DNA of 64,000 nt from Psychrobacillus sp042944905 (GTDB lineage Bacteria > Bacillota > Bacilli > Bacillales_A > Planococcaceae), in the NCBI RefSeq assembly GCF_042944905.1, contig NZ_CP168496.1:1054001-1118000 (forward strand). The letters are read 5' to 3'. This document shows positions 1 to 8,051 of the stretch, piece after piece. The notes below the pieces were generated by a model that was not told the origin of the DNA, ran no database searches, and was given only the letters and a program-made list of their open reading frames with translations. The position numbers and the translations under genes were made by a program. Position 1 is the first letter of the stretch, and each line of letters starts with the position of its first letter.

Positions 1-165
1 AAGAACATTGCTTGTAGTGGAAGAGACTGGACTAGGGTTTTTTCAAAAGTAAAAAAATATCTAAAAAAGGTTGAATATGTTTCATTTCAGAAGAACGCGG
101 TCGTTGCTAATTGGCTGTTTTCCGTTTTTAGCGTGCTAACAACAAGAGGTGCATCTAACATGTTG

Positions 166-195
166 TTTGCACCGCTTTGTATCCAATGGTAAAAT
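166..195 (+). promoter_or_regulatory. Possible sigma-A promoter for secA
   Basis: TTTGCA at 166-171 and TAAAAT at 190-195 are separated by 18 bp, a plausible vegetative promoter 33 bp before the secA start. The rest of 1-228 shows no convincing gene or strong terminator. This is a motif match only. Confidence 0.4.
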
Positions 196-228
196 GTAGA
201 GTAAGACTAAATGGGAAGTGAAAAATAG

Positions 229-2739
229 ATGCTTGGAGTATTAAATAAAGTATTCGATTTAAATAAACGTGACTTAAAACGACTAGAAAAAGTTGCTGAT
301 AAAGTAGAATCATTTGCGAGTGAAATGAATGCCAAGTCAGATGAAGAACTACGTGCCAAAACAGATGAGTTTCGTACTCGTTACGCAAATGGAGAGACAT
401 TAGATCAATTATTGCCAGAAGCCTTTGCGGTTGTTCGTGAAGGTGCCAAACGTGTACTTGGTATGTATCCTTTCCATGTTCAAGTTATGGGATCTGTCGC
501 ACTTCATGAAGGAAATATTGCGGAGATGAAAACAGGGGAAGGTAAAACACTTACTTCTACTATGTCCGTTTATTTGAATGCAATTCCAGGGCTTGGGTCA
601 CATGTGGTAACAGTGAACGAATATTTGTCCAGTCGTGATGCTACTGAAATGGGACAACTATATGAATATTTAGGAATGTCCGTGGGTTTAAACTTAAATT
701 CATTAACGAAAGAGGAAAAACGGGAAGCTTATGCGGCGGATATTACGTATTCTACTAATAATGAATTAGGATTTGACTACCTTCGCGATAATATGGTGTT
801 GTACAAAGAAGATAAAGTACAACGCCCACTTCACTATGCCGTTATTGATGAAGTTGACTCGATTTTAATCGATGAAGCGAGAACGCCTTTAATTATTTCA
901 GGACAAGCGAATAACGCAGCACTTCTTTATAAACAAGCAAATGCATTCGTACGTACATTGACAAAAGAAGTTGATTATTCGTATGAAGAGTCAACTAAAG
1001 GTGTTACACTAACCGACGCTGGTGTTGAAAAAGTGGAGAATGCATTTGGAATTGAAAATTTATTTGATTTAACACATGTTCGTCTTAACCATGCAGTCAA
1101 TCAATCCTTAAAAGCACATGTGTCCATGCATTTAGATGTGGATTATGTTGTGCAAGACGAAGAGGTTGTCATTGTAGATTCATTTACAGGACGTCTAATG
1201 AAAGGTCGTCGCTATAGTGATGGACTGCATCAAGCGATTGAGGCAAAAGAAGGATTAGAAATTCAAAATGAATCGATGACAATGGCGACGATTACGTTCC
1301 AAAACTTTTTCCGTATGTACGATAAGTTGTCAGGAATGACTGGTACAGCTAAAACAGAAGAAGAGGAATTCCGTAATATTTATAATATGAATGTTATTGC
1401 AATTCCAACGAATCGTCCGATTACAAGGGATGACCGTGCAGATTTAATTTATGCGTCTATGAATGGCAAGTTTGAAGCGGTTGCTGCAGATATTGCTGAA
1501 AGAAATAAAATAGGGCAACCTGTTTTGATTGGTACAGTTGCCATTGAAACTTCTGAAATTATATCTAGTTTGTTAACTAAACACGGTATTAAGCATAATG
1601 TATTAAATGCGAAGAACCATGAGCATGAAGCGGAAATTATTGCTACTGCTGGGCATAAGGGTTCCGTTACGATTGCAACCAATATGGCTGGTCGTGGTAC
1701 GGATATTAAGCTTGGTGAAGGTGTAATCGAAGTTGGTGGTCTTGCGGTAATTGGTACGGAACGTCATGAATCTAGACGTATTGATAATCAGTTACGTGGA
1801 CGTTCAGGTCGTCAAGGAGATCCTGGGATCACACAGTTCTATCTTTCTATGGAAGATGAACTAATGCGTCGTTTTGGTTCGGACAATATGCGCAATATGA
1901 TGTCAAAACTTGGAATGGACGATTCTCAACCAATTCAATCTAAAATGGTTTCTCGTGCAGTAGAATCCGCGCAAAAACGTGTCGAAGGAAATAACTTTGA
2001 TTCACGTAAGCGTCTATTGCAATATGACGATGTGTTACGTCAACAGCGCGAAATTATTTATAAAGAACGTAATGAAGTACTAGAAACAGAAAATATGCGT
2101 TCCTTAGTGGAATCAATGATATTTGGTGCAATCGAGCGTTTAGTAGTATCTCATACAGGCTCCGACAATAAGGCGGAGTGGAGCTTAAAAGGGATTGAAG
2201 ATTATATGCATGCAAATTTATTGCCTGAAGGAATTATTACGCAGCAAAATCTAGAAGGCTTAACTTTAGAAGAGATAGAAGCAAACATTAAAGAGGAAGT
2301 TATCCGTTTTTACGATGCGAAAGAAGAAGACTTAACGAGCGAGCGTATGCGTGAATTCGAAAAGGTCGTATTACTTCGTTCAATAGACTCTAAATGGATT
2401 GATCATATTGATGCGATGGATCAGCTTCGTCAAGGGATTCATTTGCGTGCATATGGACAAAATGACCCTCTTCGTGAGTATCAAAGTGAAGGTTTTGTTA
2501 TGTTTGAAGCAATGGTCGAATCCATCCAAGAAGACGTATCAAAATACGCAATGAAGGCAGAAATACGCAATAATTTAGAACGTGAAGAAGTTGCTAAAGG
2601 GCAAGCAGTGAATCCAAAAGAAGATGGTGAAACGATTAAGAAAAAGCCAGCTCGCAATGAATCTGCAGTTGGTCGAAATGTCTTATGCCCTTGTGGTAGT
2701 GGCAAAAAGTATAAAAACTGTCACGGTGCCGTGCAGTAA
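229..2739 (+). CDS. secA: Preprotein translocase ATPase SecA
   Basis: SecA is the cytoplasmic ATPase that drives unfolded preproteins through the SecYEG channel. The 836-residue product has the full family length. Walker A TGEGKT lies at residues 102-107. The Walker B/DEAD-like segment VIDEVDSILIDEARTP is near residue 205. The NBD2 motif TNMAGRGTDIKLGEG and the arginine-finger region QLRGRSGRQGDPG follow, and the C-terminal zinc/SecB-type tail CPCGSGKKYKNCHG ends the protein. The ATG at 229 is preceded by GGGAAGTG. It lies 26 bp upstream of prfB, the usual secA-prfB arrangement in Bacillales. Identity is essentially certain. Confidence 0.98.
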   Translation: MLGVLNKVFDLNKRDLKRLEKVADKVESFASEMNAKSDEELRAKTDEFRTRYANGETLDQLLPEAFAVVREGAKRVLGMYPFHVQVMGSVALHEGNIAEMKTGEGKTLTSTMSVYLNAIPGLGSHVVTVNEYLSSRDATEMGQLYEYLGMSVGLNLNSLTKEEKREAYAADITYSTNNELGFDYLRDNMVLYKEDKVQRPLHYAVIDEVDSILIDEARTPLIISGQANNAALLYKQANAFVRTLTKEVDYSYEESTKGVTLTDAGVEKVENAFGIENLFDLTHVRLNHAVNQSLKAHVSMHLDVDYVVQDEEVVIVDSFTGRLMKGRRYSDGLHQAIEAKEGLEIQNESMTMATITFQNFFRMYDKLSGMTGTAKTEEEEFRNIYNMNVIAIPTNRPITRDDRADLIYASMNGKFEAVAADIAERNKIGQPVLIGTVAIETSEIISSLLTKHGIKHNVLNAKNHEHEAEIIATAGHKGSVTIATNMAGRGTDIKLGEGVIEVGGLAVIGTERHESRRIDNQLRGRSGRQGDPGITQFYLSMEDELMRRFGSDNMRNMMSKLGMDDSQPIQSKMVSRAVESAQKRVEGNNFDSRKRLLQYDDVLRQQREIIYKERNEVLETENMRSLVESMIFGAIERLVVSHTGSDNKAEWSLKGIEDYMHANLLPEGIITQQNLEGLTLEEIEANIKEEVIRFYDAKEEDLTSERMREFEKVVLLRSIDSKWIDHIDAMDQLRQGIHLRAYGQNDPLREYQSEGFVMFEAMVESIQEDVSKYAMKAEIRNNLEREEVAKGQAVNPKEDGETIKKKPARNESAVGRNVLCPCGSGKKYKNCHGAVQ

Positions 2740-2765
2740 TCGAGAAAGTCGGAGGAACAAATAAT

Positions 2766-3870
2766 ATGGTTGAAATAGCAGTAGTACGAAATGAATTAGA
2801 TCGAACAGCAGGAAAATTAGAAGACTTCAGGGGGTCTCTTTGACTTAGAAAACAAAGAAATTCGCATCCAAGAACTAGAAGAATTAATGACTTTTCCAGA
2901 CTTTTGGGATGATTCACAAGGCGCTCAAAAAGTAATTAATGAGTTAAATGGATTAAAGACAATTGTCGAACAATACAATGACCTTGTTTCCACTCAGGAA
3001 AACTTAGAAATGACTCTCGAGTTAATCAAAGAAGAACCAGACGAAGAATTGCAAGAAGAGCTTGGCAACGAATTAAAAGAATTCAGTAGCAAACTAGCTA
3101 ACTTCGAATTGCAATTACTTTTAAGTGAAGAATATGATAAGCATAATGCGATTTTAGAATTGCATCCAGGAGCTGGTGGTACAGAATCACAAGACTGGGG
3201 TTCCATATTACTTCGTATGTATCAACGCTGGGCAGATAAACGTGGATTTAAAGTGGAGACAATCGATTATTTACCAGGGGATGAGGCTGGTATTAAATCA
3301 GTCACGCTACTTATAAAAGGACATAATGCTTATGGTTACCTAAAGGCGGAGAAGGGTGTTCATCGTCTAGTCCGTATTTCACCATTTGACTCTTCTGGCC
3401 GTCGCCATACGTCTTTCGTTTCTTGTGAAGTAATGCCAGAATTCACCGACGAAATCGAAATTGAAATTCGTACGGAAGATTTAAAAATTGACACGTACCG
3501 CGCAACAGGTGCTGGTGGTCAGCATATTAATACAACCGATTCTGCAGTGCGTATTACGCATTTACCAACGAACTCGGTTGTTACTTGTCAATCTGAACGT
3601 TCACAGATTAAAAACCGTGAACACGCAATGAAACTATTAAAATCAAAATTGTACCAATTAAAAATTGAAGAGCAAGAAGCACAACTTGCTGAAATTCGTG
3701 GTGAACAAAAAGAAATCGGATGGGGAAGTCAAATTCGATCTTACGTATTCCACCCATACTCGATGGTAAAAGATCATCGTACAAGTGAAGAAAGCGGTAA
3801 TGTGCACGCAGTAGTTGATGGTGAATTGGACCAATTTATTCACGCATATTTACGTTCAAGAATAAATTAA
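2766..3870 (+). CDS. prfB: Peptide chain release factor 2 (programmed +1 frameshift)
   Basis: RF2 ends translation at UGA and UAA codons. The gene is split: a 25-codon first frame starts at ATG 2766 and stops at TGA 2841-2843, and the main frame resumes at GAC 2842 and runs to 3870. With the +1 shift the product is 367 residues, the normal RF2 length. The main frame contains the stop-codon recognition tripeptide SPF (in VRISPFDSSGRRHTSF) and the hydrolysis motif GGQ (in GAGGQHINTT). It is co-directional with secA, and a strong terminator follows. The split is the known autoregulatory frameshift, not damage. Confidence 0.97.
2829..2844 (+). promoter_or_regulatory. prfB: prfB programmed +1 frameshift site
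   Basis: The site reads AGGGGGTCTCTTTGAC: an internal Shine-Dalgarno-like AGGGGG, a slippery CTT, an in-frame UGA and a following C (a poor termination context). The ribosome slips from CUU to UUU when RF2 is scarce, so RF2 level sets its own synthesis. The arrangement matches the classical bacterial prfB site. Confidence 0.96.
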
Positions 3871-3880
3871 TAGAAGAAGG

Positions 3881-3917
3881 ATACCCTAATGTTAGCTATA
3901 ACATTAGGGTATTTTTT
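3881..3917 (+). terminator. Terminator after secA-prfB
   Basis: A perfect 14-bp stem (ATACCCTAATGTTA at 3881-3894 with its complement at 3899-3912), a 4-nt loop and a T run. Confidence 0.93.
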
Positions 3918-4285
3918 GGGGGAATATAGCGCCGGTTTAGGGGGACATAGATTCGCTACGGTCTTATGGACTTGCTGTATGGGCCTATAGACTATGTTTA
4001 GGAGCATATAGCGCCGGTCTAGGAGGACTTAGATCCGCTAGGGGCGTATGGGCCTGCTTTAGGTTCATATAGACTATGTTTAGGAGCATATAGCGCCGGT
4101 CTAGGAGGACATAGATCCGCTAGGGGCTTATGGACTTGCTTTATGGGCATATAGAATATGTTTAGGAGCACATAGCGCCGGTTTAGGAGGACATAGATCC
4201 GCTAGGGGCTTATGGACTTGCTTTATGGGCATATAGAATATGTTTAGGAGCACATAGCGCCAGTTTAGGGGGACATAGTTTAGTT
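3918..4285 (+). repeat. 82-bp tandem array built of 21/21/21/19-bp modules (locus 1)
   Basis: The segment GACTTGCT (one copy GGCCTGCT) recurs at 3969, 4051, 4133 and 4215, exactly 82 bp apart. Inside a unit the core GGGC/GAGC/GAGG recurs at 4145, 4166, 4187, 4206 and 4227, so spacing is 21, 21, 19, 21. Modules share the ending TTTAGGRGCATATAG. The array begins right after the prfB terminator. Because 82 is not a multiple of 3, it cannot encode a constant peptide repeat. It is related to the array at 26575-27030. Confidence 0.9.
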
Positions 4286-4338
4286 ACGGCGTTTTATAAC
4301 CAAATGCCGTTCATCATACTTGGGCTTGATCTTAATAA

Positions 4339-4590
4339 TTTTTACTTTTACCAAACAAAGTATAAATGATTCAGCATGTACATTATTAGATTATGTGGAA
4401 CATGGGAAAAATAGATAGCTTCTACTCATTTAAAAGCAACCGAAATTGCATCTTCAGTTGCTTTTAAATGAGTAGGATAGCAACTTATCTCTCATTACCC
4501 CGAACGAGTCACTACATACTACAAAACACTCGGGAATAGTGAAGACAAGATGCACTTAAAAGACACTTACACTTTTCTCATAGAATAGGA
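4339..4590 (+). repeat. Interspersed structured element, copy A
   Basis: This stretch shares blocks with 15560-15850 and 24410-24810: TTTTACTTTTAC, GAAAAATAGATAGCTTCTA, TCTCTCATTA and a 3-prime AGTGAAGACAAGATGCACTT-type block. It holds a hairpin with a perfect 19-bp stem (arms 4422-4440 and 4457-4475) and a loop containing GAAATTGCATCTTC. Compared with copies B and C it lacks the middle block that ends in GATTACCGAAAAA. It lies directly after the 82-bp array and upstream of the YitT-type gene. Confidence 0.75.
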
Positions 4591-4721
4591 TTGTATACAA
4601 TCCTGAATCTTATCTACTTTATCTCTTTATCGCACCGCTTTACTGAAGTTCACAAACACTCTTTCTGTTGTTATACTAGTTCGGGCATCAATCAGAAACT
4701 TTATTAGAAAGAGGATAAAAT

Positions 4722-5591
4722 ATGAGTACAAATCAAAGACTACACAAAGAACTTCCTCCATTACTGGAGCAAGGAAGAGACTATTTATATATCATTATTG
4801 GAGCTGCAATAATTGCGATTGGTTTTAATGTATTTTTATTGCCAAATCAAGTTGCTTCAGGTGGTGTAAGTGGAATTAGTACGATATTAAAAGGAGTTCT
4901 TGGGTGGGAACCAGGACTTGTTCAATATGCTTTTAATATCCCTTTATTTATTGCTGGTTTGTTTTTTTTAGGAGCAAAATTTGGGATTAAATCATTTGTA
5001 GGCACACTTACCCTACCGGCAGTTGTTTTATTCACTTCAAGTTGGGAGCCGTGGACGACGAATCCTCTATTGGGTGCTTTGTTTGGAGGTATTACGATTG
5101 GTCTAGGTTTAGGTATCGTTTTCCGCGGCGGAGCATCTACGGGTGGTACAGACTTAGCTGCACAAATTATTACGAAGTATACAGGTTTTTCTCTAGGCAA
5201 GAGTGTATTACTAATCGATGGATTAATTGTACTTAGTGCTGCTTTTGTTTTTGACATTGAAAAAGCACTTTATGCATTGATTGCACTATTTGTCACAACA
5301 AAAACAATTGATATTATCCAACTTGGATTTAGTCAATCAAAAATGATTTATATTATTACGAATAAACAAGAAGAAATAAGGAATGCTATATATAAAGAAA
5401 TAGATAGAGGGGTGACGAAACTTCCAGCAATTGGTGGTTACACCGATGAAGAGCGGCCGATATTAATGGTGGTTGCATACCAAACAGAATTCACAAAATT
5501 GAAACAATTAGTCAAGACGCTTGATCCTACTGCATTTGTCATAGTATCAGATGCATACGAAGTTCTAGGCGAAGGTTTTAAAAAGTATTAA
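4722..5591 (+). CDS. yvjA: YitT/YvjA family membrane protein (DUF161 + DUF2179)
   Basis: A 289-residue polytopic membrane protein. Residues about 20-200 hold five to six hydrophobic segments typical of the YitT (DUF161) domain, including the glycine-rich GGASTGGTDLAAQII segment. Residues about 205-285 form the soluble DUF2179 domain. The position just after prfB matches yvjA of B. subtilis. The molecular function of the family is not established; a transport role is often supposed. The ATG follows AAAGAGGAT. The gene is 50 bp upstream of the cytochrome c551 gene. Confidence 0.88.
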   Translation: MSTNQRLHKELPPLLEQGRDYLYIIIGAAIIAIGFNVFLLPNQVASGGVSGISTILKGVLGWEPGLVQYAFNIPLFIAGLFFLGAKFGIKSFVGTLTLPAVVLFTSSWEPWTTNPLLGALFGGITIGLGLGIVFRGGASTGGTDLAAQIITKYTGFSLGKSVLLIDGLIVLSAAFVFDIEKALYALIALFVTTKTIDIIQLGFSQSKMIYIITNKQEEIRNAIYKEIDRGVTKLPAIGGYTDEERPILMVVAYQTEFTKLKQLVKTLDPTAFVIVSDAYEVLGEGFKKY

Positions 5592-5641
5592 TATTGGTAC
5601 AATAAGAAGGTAAGGCAATTATAGTTGAGGGAGGATATAAC

Positions 5642-5986
5642 ATGAACAAGAAACTATTAGCAGTAATTTTTGGAACAGTATTAATGTTAGCTGCATGTGG
5701 TGGAGCAAAAACAGATAAAACGGCAACCAATACGACATCTGGTACACCGCCAACTGAAACTGCCTCAGTGGATCCTGAAAAAATTGTAAAAGCAAAATGT
5801 ACATCTTGTCACGGAGGAAATTTACAAGGACAAGGTAACTTCCCAAATCTTATGAATGTAGGTTCTCGACTATCTAAAGATGAAATTTTGAATGTACTTG
5901 AAAATGGTCGAGGTGGAATGCCGGCGGGGCTTGTTACTGGAGCAGAAGCAGAAGCTGTAGCTACTTGGTTATCTAATAATAAATAA
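5642..5986 (+). CDS. cccB: Cytochrome c551 lipoprotein
   Basis: A 114-residue small c-type cytochrome, an electron carrier on the outer face of the membrane. A lipoprotein signal peptide ends in the lipobox LAAC (residues 16-19), and a Thr/Ala-rich linker follows. The single heme-binding motif CTSCH lies near residue 54, and a distal Met is available in GGMPAG. Gene position (prfB-yvjA-cccB) and length match B. subtilis CccB. RBS GAGGGAGG precedes the ATG. Confidence 0.93.
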   Translation: MNKKLLAVIFGTVLMLAACGGAKTDKTATNTTSGTPPTETASVDPEKIVKAKCTSCHGGNLQGQGNFPNLMNVGSRLSKDEILNVLENGRGGMPAGLVTGAEAEAVATWLSNNK

Positions 5987-5988
5987 CC

Positions 5989-6120
5989 TTTTTAGACTGA
6001 TGAAAAACGCTCGCATTCTTCGTTACTTGCACTCGTTGTAAGCTCATGAGCTATGGCTCAATTCGCTTCCGCCTCGTGCTTCGTGCCTCGAATGACAAGC
6101 GTTTTCATTCAGTCTAAAAT
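5989..6120. repeat. Long imperfect palindromic intergenic element
   Basis: The ends TTTTTAGACTGA / TCAGTCTAAAA are inverted, and the pairing extends inward through GATGAAAAACGCT against AGCGTTTTCATTC, about 30 bp of imperfect stem. The interior is richer in CG dinucleotides than the flanks (CGCTTCCGCCTCGTGC). A partial repeat, GATGAAAAATGCTCGCA, follows at about 6136. It could serve as the cccB terminator or be a MITE-like element; no ORF is convincing. Confidence 0.7.
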
Positions 6121-6201
6121 ATCCACTATATCAAGGATGAAAAATGCTCGCAGTCTTTAAGTAATATTTTCGACAAGAAAAGCAAACATATTCTTCAAAA
6201 T

Positions 6202-6240
6202 AAAAAATCAGTTGCTCATTCGTAGCAACTGATTTTTTTT
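6202..6240 (+). terminator. Terminator downstream of cccB
   Basis: Stem AAAAAATCAGTTGCT with AGCAACTGATTTTTT, a 7-nt loop and a run of eight T. Confidence 0.88.
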
Positions 6241-6410
6241 GTAAATAAGGAAGGAAATTAGACGTTATATGTAGAATTTAAAGATAAGTAGGGAATTTGT
6301 ACGTAAACAAATTATCCTACTTCCTAAATATTAACCAAAAGAAGATGGGTGTTTCACCTAATATTACCTACTAATTGAAATGTAATTGTAACAAAAGAAG
6401 AGAGTTCTAA

Positions 6411-6419
6411 TGTTATAAT
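6411..6419 (+). promoter_or_regulatory. Extended -10 promoter for ftsEX
   Basis: TGTTATAAT at 6411-6419 is a perfect extended -10 element 45 bp before the ftsE ATG. No good -35 is seen. A separate hairpin (arms AAGTAGG/CCTACTT, 6286-6322) lies further upstream. Confidence 0.55.
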
Positions 6420-6464
6420 AAGCATGTCGAATTTTATCAAGTGAAATAAATAGGTGGTATAAAA

Positions 6465-7151
6465 ATGATAGAGATGGTAAATGTTTACAAAAAATATCCA
6501 AATGGAATTGTTGCTGCGAATGGTATTGATGTAGAAATTAAACAAGGTGAATTCGTATATGTAGTTGGCCCTAGTGGTGCTGGAAAATCGACATTCATTA
6601 AAATGATGTATCGAGAAGAGCGTCCAACTTCAGGCGATATTTTTATTAACGGAGTTAATTTAGCAACTTTGAAGCCTTCAAAAGTACCATATTTAAGAAG
6701 ACAAATTGGAGTTGTTTTTCAAGACTTTAAATTACTTCCTCGTTTGAATGTGTATGAGAACATTGCCTTTGCGTTGGAGGTTATTGAAGAAACTCCGAAA
6801 GTAATTCGCAAACGAGTAATGGATGTACTTGAACTTGTTGGTCTCAAACATAAAGCAAGGATGTTTCCAACGGAGCTTTCTGGTGGAGAACAGCAAAGAG
6901 TGTCTATTGCACGATCTATTGTAAATACACCAAAATTAGTTATTGCAGATGAGCCAACTGGGAATTTAGATCCTGATACTTCATGGGAAATTATGAATAT
7001 TTTCGAAGAAATTAATTCACGAGGAACTACCATTATTATGGCAACTCATAATAGGGAAATTGTCAATACAATAAGACACCGTGTTATCGCTGTAGAGGGT
7101 GGATTAATCACTCGGGATGAATACGGAGGAGATTACGGTTATGAAAGCTAG
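6465..7151 (+). CDS. ftsE: Cell-division ABC transporter ATPase FtsE
   Basis: A 228-residue ATPase of the FtsEX complex, which uses ATP hydrolysis to control cell-wall hydrolases at the membrane. Walker A GPSGAGKST lies near residues 36-44, the Q-loop is in VFQDFKLLPRLNV, the ABC signature is LSGGEQQRVSIA, and Walker B LVIADEPTGNLDP follows. RBS AGGTGG precedes the ATG. It overlaps ftsX by 11 bp, so the two are translationally coupled. Confidence 0.96.
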   Translation: MIEMVNVYKKYPNGIVAANGIDVEIKQGEFVYVVGPSGAGKSTFIKMMYREERPTSGDIFINGVNLATLKPSKVPYLRRQIGVVFQDFKLLPRLNVYENIAFALEVIEETPKVIRKRVMDVLELVGLKHKARMFPTELSGGEQQRVSIARSIVNTPKLVIADEPTGNLDPDTSWEIMNIFEEINSRGTTIIMATHNREIVNTIRHRVIAVEGGLITRDEYGGDYGYES

Positions 7152-8028
7152 AACAGCACAGCGACACTTCAAGGATAGTCTTAAGAGTATTAGTCGAAAT
7201 GGATGGATGACCTTTGCTTCGGTAAGTGCGGTGACGGTAACGTTATTGCTTGTAGGTGTATTCGTCATGATTATGATGAATTTAAGTAAAGTTGCGGACG
7301 ATCTTGAAAAAGACGTCGAAATAAAAGTTATCGTAGAGTTGACAGCAGATGAGGCATCGATTTCGAAATTAGGAGAAGAAATAAAGAAAACACCAGGAGT
7401 CGCTGAAGTTCATTATTCGACAAAAGAAGATGAACTAAATAAATTAGTCTTGGATTTTGGAGATGACCTACGTTTATTCGAACAACAGAACCCTTTACAT
7501 AATGTGTTTGTTGTAAAAGCTAAAAATCCGCAAGAAACAGAAGTGGTTGCGAAAAAAATTGACCGATTAGATAACACCTTCGAAGTAAAATACGGTGAAG
7601 GAAAAATAGAAAGACTGTTTTCTATCTTGAACACAAGTAGAAATGTAGGGTTAGTATTAATTTTAGCTTTATTGTTCACGGCAATGTTTCTAATTTCTAA
7701 TACTATTCGTATTACTATCGTGGCAAGAAGAAGAGATATTGAAATTATGAAACTTGTAGGTGCAACAAACTGGTTTATACGAATTCCATTTATTTTAGAA
7801 GGAATGTGGCTTGGTATTCTAGGAGCTATTATACCAATCACACTGGTTTCCGTACTCTACTATAATGTTTATAAAATGTTAGAGCCAAAATTAGCGCAAG
7901 GAAATCTATTCAAACTACTCGATTATTCACCTTTTATTTATCAAGTAGATGCTTTGATATTATTAATGGGTGTATTAATAGGGGTTTGGGGTAGTTTCAT
8001 GTCAGTTCGAAAATTTTTACGCGTTTAA
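7141..8028 (+). CDS. ftsX: Cell-division ABC transporter permease FtsX
   Basis: A 295-residue membrane partner of FtsE. One N-terminal transmembrane segment (about residues 22-46) is followed by an extracellular domain (about 50-165) and three C-terminal membrane segments, the standard FtsX topology. ATG 7141 was chosen because GGAGGAG sits just upstream and the family starts with MKARTAQRH-like sequence; an upstream ATG at 7117 would add eight residues with no RBS. FtsX normally contacts a coiled-coil hydrolase or activator, and one is encoded directly downstream. Confidence 0.95.
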   Translation: MKARTAQRHFKDSLKSISRNGWMTFASVSAVTVTLLLVGVFVMIMMNLSKVADDLEKDVEIKVIVELTADEASISKLGEEIKKTPGVAEVHYSTKEDELNKLVLDFGDDLRLFEQQNPLHNVFVVKAKNPQETEVVAKKIDRLDNTFEVKYGEGKIERLFSILNTSRNVGLVLILALLFTAMFLISNTIRITIVARRRDIEIMKLVGATNWFIRIPFILEGMWLGILGAIIPITLVSVLYYNVYKMLEPKLAQGNLFKLLDYSPFIYQVDALILLMGVLIGVWGSFMSVRKFLRV

Positions 8029-8051
8029 GAAGATGAGAGGAGCAATACGTT

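Noticed and set aside
1..192. Open frame running in from the left edge (possible upstream gene end)
   Set aside because: The translated sequence resembles no expected neighbour such as hpf and has no coding character; it also crosses the likely secA promoter.
155..400. Minus-strand ORF across the secA start
   Set aside because: Antisense shadow of secA with no RBS.
2887..3870. prfB as a truncated gene or pseudogene starting at ATG 2887
   Set aside because: The upstream frame plus the AGGGGG-CTT-TGA-C site shows the normal programmed frameshift; the full product starts at 2766.
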